Notes under the pieces: model-generated
Seen by the model: the letters and a program-made list of their open reading frames with translations, nothing else
What the model was told of the DNA's origin: nothing
The model's database searches: none
Program-made: the position numbers and the translations under genes
Shown: positions 35,813 through 44,958 of the stretch, one piece after another
Layout: the number at the start of each line of letters is the position of its first letter
How positions within the stretch are numbered: position 1 is the stretch's first letter
From: Rapana venosa
Taxonomy: Eukaryota > Mollusca > Gastropoda > Neogastropoda > Muricidae
Length of the DNA stretch: 64,000 nucleotides
Assembly (NCBI GenBank): GCA_028751875.1
Contig: CM054134.1
Span: 40,991,830-41,055,829 of the forward strand
Reading direction: 5' to 3'

Positions 35813-36226
35813 ACAAAATTAGCACCAAATATTGGCATTAAATAATCTTCTTAAGAACGCATTATATTCTTTTAAATAAAAAAGCAAACAATGCTTAATT
35901 TCAACTCAAGTAGGTTCTGCATTGTAAACAACAATTCATTCATTCATAAGAAGTTTTAAACAGCTTTTACTTTATTTCTCATGCTAATCACTATGTGAGA
36001 TTTCCCCTGCACACAAGTTAAGCTACACCTTAACTATGCGATAGCTACTTGTCTGTTTTGAAGCCCGTTCTCTGCAGCTGACATCCAAACCACAGTATAA
36101 TACTAATGTCACAACTTGCTCAGACCCTGTCAGTAAGGCTGAGAAAGATTACTGCATTGTGTCAACTATGATCAATTCTCAAAATAACAATCAACCAACC
36201 CACACGAGACTCCAAGATGGAGTTAG
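35813..36226. other. spacer downstream of gene D
   Basis: No supported gene. A minus-strand AATAAA lies near 35,970. Confidence 0.35.
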
Positions 36227-36410
36227 CTACCAGTGAAGTGACCGTAGGATTTTGCTGAAATCTCTTTTTCCTTCATTATTATTGGCAGACTCGGACACAA
36301 TTTCCTTGATTCTTTGTCTGTACATGGGAACCCTGGGACTCCTCAATGCCGTGTAATTGACATGACACACCGGAAAGTAAGATGGGCTAACAAAACCTGA
36401 CCTGAAAAAT
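36227..36410 (-). CDS. candidate terminal exon or small ORF downstream of gene D, unknown
   Basis: The minus strand has acceptor-like TTCATTTTTCAGGTCAG near 36,400, followed by an open frame reading VSPSYFPVCHVNYTALRSP, then a basic stretch (MYRQRIKEIVSE) and ending KILRSLHW. The composition looks protein-like and is not repeat-derived. It lies about 370 bp past gene D's stop on the same strand, so it could be an alternative last exon, an unrelated gene's end, or chance sequence in D's 3' UTR. No family recognised. Confidence 0.25.
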
Positions 36411-36777
36411 GAACAAGGGGGATCAAGGAAACCTGATAAATAAGAACACAATGCAGTCAGGCTGGGTGATTCAATCAGAAGTTTATCAGTTAATTAACAG
36501 CCAGAATAAGTGCATATGCTTTAGTGACATGCACTGTTTATCTTTGTCAGTCAAATCACGCATCATTCTGTCATCCCTGAAAGACTAACACTGCAAAACA
36601 CAACAATTACTGAATTAGGCGCGTATCTGAACAGGGGTCAATCTACACATCCTACAAATCAGAACAGATCACTTGTTTCTTATTTATTCCAACATAACCC
36701 ATTGACAATAAACATTTCCCTTAACATTTTAATTAACTAACCTAAGCACTAAATCTTGCTCCCCCTATGTTTAAATT

Positions 36778-37722
36778 TCACTGTTTCACTTTCACTATAT
36801 CTTTTTTTCTTGGCCTCCCAATGGGCGGTAAGCAACTGTCTTCAGGTTCTTCAGGTCGTCTATACATACTGGTGTCCACAACAATACCATGTTTAGATTT
36901 GAGGTGTGTTCTCAAGGACACCCGAACAGTGAAAGACTGCCCACACTGATCACACACATAGGGTTTTTCTCCTGTATGTTGACGCATGTGAACTAGCCTA
37001 GTGTTGCTCTTGGAGAAGGAGCGTGAACAGAAGGAGCAGGGATATGGCTTTTCACCTGTATGCGAACGAGCATGCCTCCGAAGCTGGTCTGCACTGATGA
37101 ATTTTTTCCCACACCAGTCACACAGATGATTTCGATGCCTGACATGGAAAGTGCGCACATGTTTTGTGCGCTCTGAACTGACCCGGAATGCTCTGGGACA
37201 ATGAGAACATTTGAATGGTAGCTCTCCTGTATGTTTTCTCATGTGGTAAGCCAGTTTACACTGATGAGGATATTCATTTGGACAAAAGGGGCATTTATAC
37301 ACAAATTTGTCCTCTAATATTCCTTTTGTTGACGACAAATGCTGCTGATGCTGTTGTTTGTGAAAGGTCAGCTGGACTCTGCTGTAGAAGATAGCAAAAC
37401 AACCTTTGTAGGCACAAATGTGAATTCTAACATTGTGGCTGCGTACCATATGAAGACTGAACAGTGACCCATGTATAAACTGCATGCCGCATTTGTCACA
37501 CTTCCAAGGTGCTGGGACCTGATGCTCCAGCATCTCATGTGTTTCACAGACTCGGGCAATGGCAAAGCTCAAGCCACAGATGCTGCACTGATAGCGTTTT
37601 TCAATATCCTTTTCCTCAGACAGCAACAAATCTCTGTCTGATGCAACCACAAACCCTCTGACAGCGGCAGATAAATCCTTGTCATTGAACTCTTCTGGCC
37701 TCACCGATACAGGGCTGTAAAA
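36778..37722 (-). CDS. gene D exon with all eight C2H2 fingers
   Basis: The exon follows acceptor TTTCTTTTTCAG (ending at 37,723) and runs 314 codons to TGA. It begins FYSPVSVRPEEFNDKDLSAA. Finger 3 is C-x4-C-x12-H with histidines three and six residues later (HKQQHQQH), an irregular end. Linkers after fingers 4, 6 and 7 are TGELPFK, TGEKPYP and TGEKPYV; between 5 and 6 it is VRHRNHL. Finger 8 has the same protein sequence as gene A's finger 8. The tail reads GIVVDTSMYRR, a Pro/Glu patch, then PPIGRPRKKD. The open frame continues upstream into CA-repeat sequence, but the acceptor and paralogue comparison place the exon start here. Confidence 0.95.
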   Translation of the reverse strand, partial: FYSPVSVRPEEFNDKDLSAAVRGFVVASDRDLLLSEEKDIEKRYQCSICGLSFAIARVCETHEMLEHQVPAPWKCDKCGMQFIHGSLFSLHMVRSHNVRIHICAYKGCFAIFYSRVQLTFHKQQHQQHLSSTKGILEDKFVYKCPFCPNEYPHQCKLAYHMRKHTGELPFKCSHCPRAFRVSSERTKHVRTFHVRHRNHLCDWCGKKFISADQLRRHARSHTGEKPYPCSFCSRSFSKSNTRLVHMRQHTGEKPYVCDQCGQSFTVRVSLRTHLKSKHGIVVDTSMYRRPEEPEDSCLPPIGRPRKKDIVKVKQ

Positions 37723-38348
37723 CTGAAAAAGAAACACACGTGGGCACACATCCGCGCACACACACGCATGTGCACACGCACACACACCTGAGTCAGTACC
37801 AACAGTCAGATGCATTATCTTTACTTTTTTTATATTTTTAGGTTGTGTATGTGCATGCATGTATTCATGTATGTGCATGTGTGTCTGTGCATGCATGAGA
37901 AAAAGAGAAAGAGAGAGTCCAGGCGTGTGTGCGTGTGTGTGTATGTCAGTATGGGTGTACTGTGTGTGCATGTTGAGCAACTATTACTGCTTGCACTCTT
38001 AGCCGTAACAACATTCATAGATACTCACCTATAGTAAGTTTAAGATGTTTAAAATTTTTCTAGGTGCTTGAAATTAAATCCAATTCTTTCTCCATACACT
38101 GATACAGTCAAAAATCTTCACAGCCCATAGGAACCCTTGTCTTGACTTTATTTATAGTTTATTACCTGTGGTCATATATATGTTATAATGTATCAGAAAC
38201 ACAGAAAGGCCAGCAATTAATCAAACATTGAAAAATGCATGGAATATTGATCACTGTCAGTTTCTACAGTCTTAAGTCACCAAGATTTTTACTGATGTTA
38301 ATCTTTACTCACCTGAACTGCAGAATATTGTTGCATGGTCACAGGCAT
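36778..38348 (-). CDS. gene D: eight-finger C2H2 zinc-finger protein (about 326 aa)
   Basis: Two exons (38,348-38,313 and 37,722-36,778) joined in phase 0 over a 590-bp GT-AG intron give what appears to be a complete coding sequence. Architecture: short N-terminus (1-28), shared block with GFVVASDRDLLLS (about 35-47), fingers 1-3 (58-79, 87-108, 115-137/140), fingers 4-8 (156-290) and a tail with GRPRK at about 314-318. It is predicted to be a nuclear DNA-binding regulator. It is closest to gene A; base-contact residues differ in fingers 5 and 6, so target preference has probably diverged. A minus-strand AATAAA at 36,688-36,683 lies 90 bp past the stop and would give a very short 3' UTR. It is transcribed away from gene B, 6.4 kb to the right. 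Confidence 0.88.
37723..38312 (-). other. gene D intron
   Basis: Donor CAG|GTGAGTAAAG, acceptor TTTTTCAG. Contains short CA/TG-rich patches (37,745-37,790 and 37,850-37,950); no other feature. Confidence 0.6.
38313..38348 (-). CDS. gene D first coding exon with two in-frame start codons
   Basis: A strong donor (CAG|GTGAGTAAAG) ends a short open stretch reading MPVTMQQYSAVQ in the phase required by the finger exon. The inner ATG (38,336-38,334) has the better context (GTGACCATGC); the outer ATG (38,348-38,346) has TTAATGC. Not detectable as an ORF on its own. Support comes from the donor, the phase match and the junction VQ|FYSP, which parallels SQ|NFVP in B and YQ|NYVP in C. Confidence 0.6.
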
Positions 38349-39955
38349 TAATAAACTCTGGCCCTGTATACTGCTTCAGCATAAAACATTAAAGGCGGCT
38401 AAATTCAGTTTCAGGCCTGTATTTTTTGTGGGGCAGATGTAAGATGATATTAGTTCAGGAAATATATCCTCTGGAGTTCTCCAATGCTATGGTCACCAAT
38501 CTGTAGATCTCTCTCAGTCCCTGCGCCGAGTAAACACATAAATACATTTGTAGTGCATCCAAAACAAAATATAACATGCTGATCATTATCAAAGACATAC
38601 TACAGTCTTGACATCATTGACAATAACCATGAAATAAATTAAGTCAACAAATAGTAATAATTATGAAAGTATAACACTATTAACAGATGAAACTGAAATC
38701 AGCATAATAGAATACTAAAAATAAAAAGTATAATACAGACTTTAAACAAAAGTAAAGTGATAGACCACTGATAGGAAAGTATAAAAACACACAATTGAGC
38801 TTGCTTGCGGTAATTGTTGGCCAAAATTGGCAACACAGTATCTGAGTATGCCATTGTAGATCTGACTTCAATTTGTATTAGAACACGTGTAAAGTATGAT
38901 ATCTGATCACACAAGAAGAAGCAATCAATCCGTTCAACCAGTTTGCTACCAATAGTATGTCAGCTGATGTCCCAGTTAGCAAAGTGTTTCTCTAGTGGCT
39001 ATAGAACATCAGCTGATTTCCTCAATTTAAAAATTATTCCAAATTTTCGCAAGTTCTTGACTGGTCCAAAAGTGAAAATATAATCTCACAGTTACAATAG
39101 GGTAGCAGCTAGTCTAAATCAGGAGTGGAATCCCTGTGTCACAGCCAACATCATTTGCTTTATAGTGCTAATTCTGACTGGCTCAAACATTGCGTGTGTA
39201 ATCTGAGCAACATGTGGCAAGATCGATTCTCAATCTTTGTGCTTGACAGTCAACCAGCTGTCCACTTCATGGAAAATGTACACCACTCTGCAAGCACTGC
39301 AGATGATTTTTTTTTTTAATCGAAGTAATGATAAGGAAGGTGATGATCCTTTGTCTGATGATTCACTTGAAAATAAGAAATGATAGCAATGTGCAACACT
39401 TACTGGATTCCTGGATGCTATGTGACAGATGAAATTTTTAGCAGATGAGTGTACTCCTGATTAGTGACAGTGAGGCCACTCACAGTTCTAGAGAGGAAGA
39501 GGTCAGAGTAGGCAGGAGGGGGTGTGGCCAAGTCAGCACGGTCAGAAAATTGAACATTTATATATATACATGGCCTGCTTAATCAAACTGGTAAACATGA
39601 TCCCCAAAGAGTAGCATTTTCGCTCTTTTTGATGCTTTGTCTTGCATATCTTGTCTAAGAAATCTGCTTTAGTCATTAGTTAATTTTGTGTCTGGCAAAA
39701 ATTTGCATAAATCATAATTTTCAATGTGGCATGTTGTGTAACATAGTCAATTTTTTTAAGATTCAAAGAAATAACAACCATAATTGAAAATATATATGCC
39801 ACAAGGCTTAAGCTTGATTAGTCAAGTTATACAATACTGAGCACACTATTAATAAAGTATTATGACTAATTGACTATGGCTATGACTATGACTATGAGTG
39901 AGTATCAGTATGACTGTCAGTTTTACTTTAACTTTAAGTAATGATAGCTGCGCAT

Positions 39956-39957
<2 letters not shown>
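38349..39957. other. divergent interval between D and B, part 1, presumably containing gene D promoter
   Basis: No TATA box or CpG island stands out. TTTAATGTTTTATGC just upstream of the start is AT-rich. No other exon supported on either strand. Confidence 0.35.
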
Positions 39958-40010
<53 letters not shown>

Positions 40011-40147
40011 CTCTCAATCTCATGCATGAAATTCCAGACACATTGGAGTTCCTGCTTGTGAGTCACTAAAAAAACCCAGTATTTATGATAGTTTTCTCTC
40101 CCCCCCCCCACCCCCCCACCCCCCTCCCCCCCCCCCCCCCCCCCCCT
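39958..40147. repeat. (CA)n and long C homopolymer tract
   Basis: CA repeats at 39,958-40,005; C runs interrupted by A/T at 40,101-40,147. Confidence 0.93.
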
Positions 40148-40165
40148 CCTTCACATCACACACAC

Positions 40166-40395
40166 ACCCCTTCTGATGAGACTATAAACCAGGTCCCTGT
40201 GCAACGCACGCAGAACATCATGTGCACACGTTAAATCCTGTTCGGCTTTTCGCAAGAGTAGGCCATTGTGTGCTGGTGGGAGCAGATGACAGAATTTACA
40301 AAACCGCATTCACACAGGGACTGGATGTAAAAAAAAAAAAAAGCACATACGTGCTTATTCCGTTATCCTCGACATAAAAGAATTATTTCTTTTTT
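40166..40395 (+). mobile_element. SINE 3' part (ATGAGACTATAAACCGAGG family)
   Basis: GATGAGACTATAAACCAGGT to GGACTGGATGTAAAAAAA and CCTCGACATAAAAGAA. 5'-truncated, with the missing part replaced by the C-rich tract. Confidence 0.85.
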
Positions 40396-40770
40396 AAATA
40401 GTCGTTCACTTTTACCGTAGTATAAAATTATTTGCTTTTAGTTCAGTCTGCTACAAGCATGAATGGCTATCACTAGTATCTGGGAGTATTGCTTCTATGC
40501 CAACGAAAACACTAGCTTTCCTGTGACTGAGGAAAATAAGTATCATCATCTGAACTGCAATCATACCTTCTGTTTTCTTCATTTGTTTTATCTAGAGTGT
40601 AGAACTTGCACAATAAGCAACACTAATTCCATGTCTAATTTCTGGCGATCAGCATGGTCGTCTGCTGTGACTGTAACAGTAGGCTAAGAGGAAGACCAAC
40701 TTCTGAATGACCTTGACCTTAATCGGCAGTTTGGTCACAATCCGCAAAACAAAATTGTAGACTCAGTAAC

Positions 40771-40815
40771 CCCCCCCCCCCCCCCCCCCCCCCCCCTCTC
40801 TCTCTCTCTCTCTCA
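40771..40815. repeat. C run and (CT)n
   Basis: A pure C run of about 26 followed by CT repeats. Confidence 0.93.
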
Positions 40816-41090
40816 TAAAGACTGGTACATGTGACAGTAACATCTGCTCGACAAGACTGACTGAATTTCTTTGATTAATTAGGGTCCCAGCGGAGTTACC
40901 GACTTAGGGACGGTATGCGGTATGGACTGTACCAACCAACCACCCCCTCCAAGCCCTGAGAGACTCCATAACAGGGCACACTTGTTTTTGATTATTTAGA
41001 TTTACACCCCAGCGGAGATTTCCGATTTAGTGAGAAAAAAAGGGATGGAGGGGGGGTACACATGGTGGACTCAGTATATTCATCAAGGGG

Positions 41091-41383
41091 GTGTCCCATA
41101 ACCTATAAGGTCGTAGGGGAGCGAGGTTCAGAGACCTCACTTTTCTAGGGGCCAGCATATTGAGGGCGGTACCCATCTCCTCTCCCTGCTGCTTTACCTT
41201 CCCTGACCCTTAAGAGACAGGTACCCATTTGCTGCTTGGTGAACTGAGGGGGGGGGGGGGGGGGGGGGGGTTGACTGAGCCAAGGTGGCAAACGGTCACC
41301 CATCCGAATGGTAACCACGCTCGACGCTGCTTAACTTGGCTGGGGGAAAGCGAGTGCTCCGACCACTGAACTATCCTGTCCCC
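41091..41383 (-). mobile_element. SINE with tRNA-like A box and 5S rRNA-like segment, copy 2
   Basis: Aligns end to end with 48-320, including GTGTCCCATAACCTATAAGG, GGGGCCAGCATATTGAGGGC and CGGTCACCCATCC. A G run (41,251-41,270) has expanded inside the copy. The A-box region is degraded (GGACAGGATAGTTCAGTGG on the minus strand) but recognisable. Confidence 0.75.
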
Positions 41384-42617
41384 AAATTCATCAGACATTG
41401 CAGAAAATAATATAAAGTACTCAGTCATTACCTCCCTCCCCCAGCCCCACCCCTTCCTTCCCGGTCAAATGGTAGACCATCATCTTTCAAAGATAGATCT
41501 AGGCTCATTTGGATTGGAATAGGTCTACAATTGGCTGTTGCAAACTTATGTATATTATTATTATTATTATTATTATTATTTAAACCTGGGCAGGCCTATG
41601 CTAATGCATCACCCATTGCGCTGAGCCGACTTTGCAATTTGCGGAGTTTAGCCAAAACTGCGGAAAATGGCTGACCAGATTCCCAGATCTGTGAGAAAAC
41701 TTGCTTATCAGTGCTCTTAGTTTCTAGATCACCTAAGCAGCCCTGTTTGGTTTACCTCAGCCTTGACACTGATGTTATGTAAATGCACTAGTTAATGAAT
41801 ACCATGCTTAAAGGCTGTTGCAAAGTCGTTGCAGTGTTGATGGCACTTGGCAGTGAGGAATGATGCATTTTAAGTTAACAAAATTCGACTTAAGTTATAC
41901 CAGTTATAGATATAATACTGTTTTAGTTGTACACTACAGTTATACATATAGAATACTAGTAGTTATAGTCTCTTCTAATCTGTTTATCATGTGTGACAGA
42001 TCCTTCCTTGAACTAATTTTTATGACTGTAATGATAATAATAATGATGATGATGATGTAGTGGTTAATCTTTATAGAGCTTTGGAGAAGTTTTCTGTTTT
42101 GTTGCAGTGGGGTGGGTGGGGGTCTTCAATTAGCATTTTTGCACATTTTGATTGGTTGATGGATCATAATCAGTCCCAACACTTACTAGCTTGAAGGTGT
42201 AGCCTGGTGAGTACATTAACTGTTGTCTCAGTCTCTAGTCAAGCAGCTTGCATGTACTATTGTACTGGCATGGAGATCATAATACAATGCTCATCATTGC
42301 AGGGGACATGATCTTGATCATTAAATAATCATGACAAAGCAAATGAAACTTGATGATTAGTTAACTATTAAAGACAAACCAAAGAAAAAATAAAAGTAAA
42401 AAGCAGTTGTCTGATGCTGTGAAGCTAATAACTAATAAGATATCATAAGGTGGTTATAATGTATTTTGAAAATCTTAGAGGAAAAAAGTTAGTGATAAGA
42501 AATTGCTTGACATATTGAATTGCATACTTAATTAATTTTATGCTTTGAATTATACTTAAGACAAGCAGTAACATAATCTAATGTTGAAGTGGCTCACTCT
42601 TGTTTGTCTTTCACTGA
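41384..42617. other. interval between D and B, part 2
   Basis: (ATT)n at 41,556-41,580 and (ATG)n at 42,035-42,056. No supported exon. Confidence 0.35.
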
Positions 42618-43162
42618 TTAAGGTTAGACACGGGTCTAAAAGGGGCCAAAATTATGTTTTTGTAGAATAAAAAATTGCTAGATGCAAATATGGAGATTTC
42701 CCTGCTTGAATTTAAAGAATTTAGGTTGTAAAACATGTCTGAAGAAATAGGTTTATCATAACTCTTATAGATAAAAACACTTAGAGTTTGAAACATTTAG
42801 TTTTGGCAGCCATTAGGTGGGACATGAGGGTCAAAACTGAGAAATTTTGTTTACAAGCTCATGTTAGAAGTTGTACGATAAATTGAAAGGGCATCACTTG
42901 TAAGTGCTAAAAATCTATAAATTACTCATTTTTATGCATTGTTGCCATGGAAACAGTCCAAAATGGCTGCCAAAACTAAATGTTTCAAACTCCTAAGTGT
43001 TTTTATCTATAAGAGGTACAAGAAACCTGTTTCTTCAGACATGTTTTACAAGCTAAATAATTCTTTAAATTCACGCAGGGAAATCTCCATATTTGCATCT
43101 AGCAATTTTTTATTCTAAAAAAAACGATTTTGGCCCATTTTAGACACGTTGTCTAACCTTAA
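42618..43162. mobile_element. foldback MITE-like element with about 190-bp inverted arms and TTAA ends
   Basis: The left arm (about 42,622-42,812) and right arm (about 42,950-43,158) are near-perfect inverted repeats. Both begin GGTTAGACA read from the outside and share GCTAGATGCAAATATGGAGA, ACATGTCTGAAGAAA, TTTATCTATAAG-type sequence and AAATGTTTCAAACT. The element is flanked by TTAA on each side (42,618-42,621 and 43,159-43,162), the duplication expected of piggyBac-type insertion. A central spacer of about 140 bp contains no ORF, so it is non-autonomous. Confidence 0.85.
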
Positions 43163-44466
43163 GGATTATATTCTTTTAAACTGTTAACAGCCAGCAGTCA
43201 TTTTCTATTGCAGTCTAAGTCTTTCAACTCTTTTTTCAGATCAAATCTCAAACTCGTCAAAGTGTGACAGCAGTTTTATAATCTTTAAGTTAAAAAGACT
43301 GCTTTGGGATAAAGTCATCAATCAAAATTGGTCCAGGTATTTTTACTGATTTAGTCCACAGTTGACGTGACCCTCATGGCTCATGTTATTATTTTAAATT
43401 TCATACTCATCTTAAACATGTCTTCACTCTTTGTAATGTTTCAGTGTTGTGGGGGTTTTGTCACTTGTTTTTATTTTCCTTTATGATTTTTATCAGTACT
43501 GCAATCACGTCAAATGGAGTGTGGAGGTTTTGCTGTTTTATAAATCATAGAATGAATGATAGATTAATGTACATTCATTCATGAAGAATCATGATTCATA
43601 CTGGATAGGAATTATTTTTTGCTATGATTGTTCACCATATTGCATTCAGTGTGCAAGGTTTTTAAAACAAAACAAAAAAAGTTTATTCTTGTTTTCAGTG
43701 ATTTCACACAAATGTTTACAAGTCTTCCAACAAAATCTTGACACCACTGCCATCTTTCTGTGCCCCATTTGCTACCCCCCCAAAAAAAAAAAAAAAAAAA
43801 ATGCTGCTTGGCTTTTTTTTTTTAAAGTGTGTCATTTGTTGACCATGAACCTGTGAATCACAAACCCTCTTGCATAGTGTTGATAATCAGCAAGATAACC
43901 AACTCGAACACATGCTGTTCAGTGCCCAAAAGTTGGAAAATGGGTATGCTGTTTTTATAATATGGCCTGCAGTTTTTGACATTATACACTATAAAAATCA
44001 ATAGTCTCAAATTAACTTACAAAGGTTTGTTTCCATCTCTGAAATTTGAGTTCAGATTTAGCTATATTTAAATATTTACAGCATCCTACCAATTATTTAT
44101 GGCATTGTATGCCACTTAGTTAGTTAATATGTGTTGCATTGTTTCATAAAAGCACCTTGACTTATGCAACCAGCTGTACCGGCATGTTTCATCTTACAGT
44201 ATTCCAGATTCCAAACCTCAGTTGACAGTTGTGTAAAATACGTCTATTCTACAATAGTTGCATTAGGATTAATCAACATAATGTGTAATGATTATGATTC
44301 TTTTAATATGCCTATTGCCTTTGGAAAGTTTTAAAAGCATCTAAAAAATCTAAAAATATCGGGGAAGGGGAGTTGTTTTTTATGTGTTTAAAAAGTCTTT
44401 GATAAATGACAGAGTTTATAAAGGTTTTGAATTAGGCTTTGTTTAACTTTTAAATCATAAACCAGG
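43163..44466. other. interval upstream of gene B
   Basis: AT-rich. A run at 43,784-43,800. No upstream exon of gene B recognised. Confidence 0.35.
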
Positions 44467-44581
44467 ATCCCCCCCCCCCCCCCCCCCCATCCCAATTTTT
44501 TATAGTGGTGAAAAATGCAAAAGACTGTTCATCTACAAAGTTTACATGCACGTACAGTGACAGACATATATTTAAACACAT

Positions 44582-44616
<35 letters not shown>

Positions 44617-44645
44617 CTCTCTCCCCCCCCCCCCTCCCCCCTCTC
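44467..44645. repeat. C runs and (CT)n just upstream of gene B exon
   Basis: C run at 44,469-44,489, CT repeats at 44,582-44,623, further C runs at 44,625-44,640. They end about 60 bp before the FLYWCH exon and may extend its upstream pyrimidine-rich region. Confidence 0.92.
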
Positions 44646-44706
44646 TGATCTAGTTATAGATAATGTTGAAAAAGATTCATTAATCAAAGATATATTCTTT
44701 TCCTAG

Positions 44707-44958
44707 GCAACCAGCTCTGTATCTGCCATGGAAGAACCGTTCAAGCTGCAAGACCTGCTCCGCTACCGTGCCACTATGATATGGGATGGCTACGTCTACC
44801 AAAGAGAGAGAATCGGGAACAACCGCAGCTGGTGGCGCTGCCGTAGAAATCGTCCCCGGGACAAAGAAGCCAGAATGTGCATGGGCAGAGCAGTGTTCAA
44901 GAACCAAAAGCTGACGGTCACAGTGGAGCACAGTCATGGACCTGAAACGAGGAGTCAG
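44707..44958 (+). CDS. gene B FLYWCH exon
   Basis: Acceptor TATTCTTTTCCTAG precedes 84 open codons; the donor is CAG|GTAGAC, which is not ideal. The domain shows the family pattern: a hydrophobic start ATMIWDGYVY, then SWWRC, then MCMGRAV and finally VEHSHGPE. The Zn ligands are C38, C51, H68 and H70 when numbered from the internal ATG at 44,728. That ATG has a strong context (GCCATGG) and would give a 503-residue protein. The seven preceding codons read ATSSVSA and match PTSKVSA in gene C, hinting that they are also translated. The exon is 252 bases, phase 0 on both sides. Confidence 0.9.

Noticed and set aside
27752..36990. Genes A and D as one assembly duplication
   Set aside because: Outside the finger 8 tract they differ at many coding positions and in exon structure, so they are distinct genes.
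37723..37980. Upstream extension of gene D's finger exon through His/Thr-rich sequence
   Set aside because: It reads through CA-repeat intron sequence and past a good acceptor at 37,723.
39125..40687. Candidate first exons of gene B (ORFs at 39,125 and 40,463)
   Set aside because: No donor in the required phase and no similarity to the N-termini of genes A, C or D.
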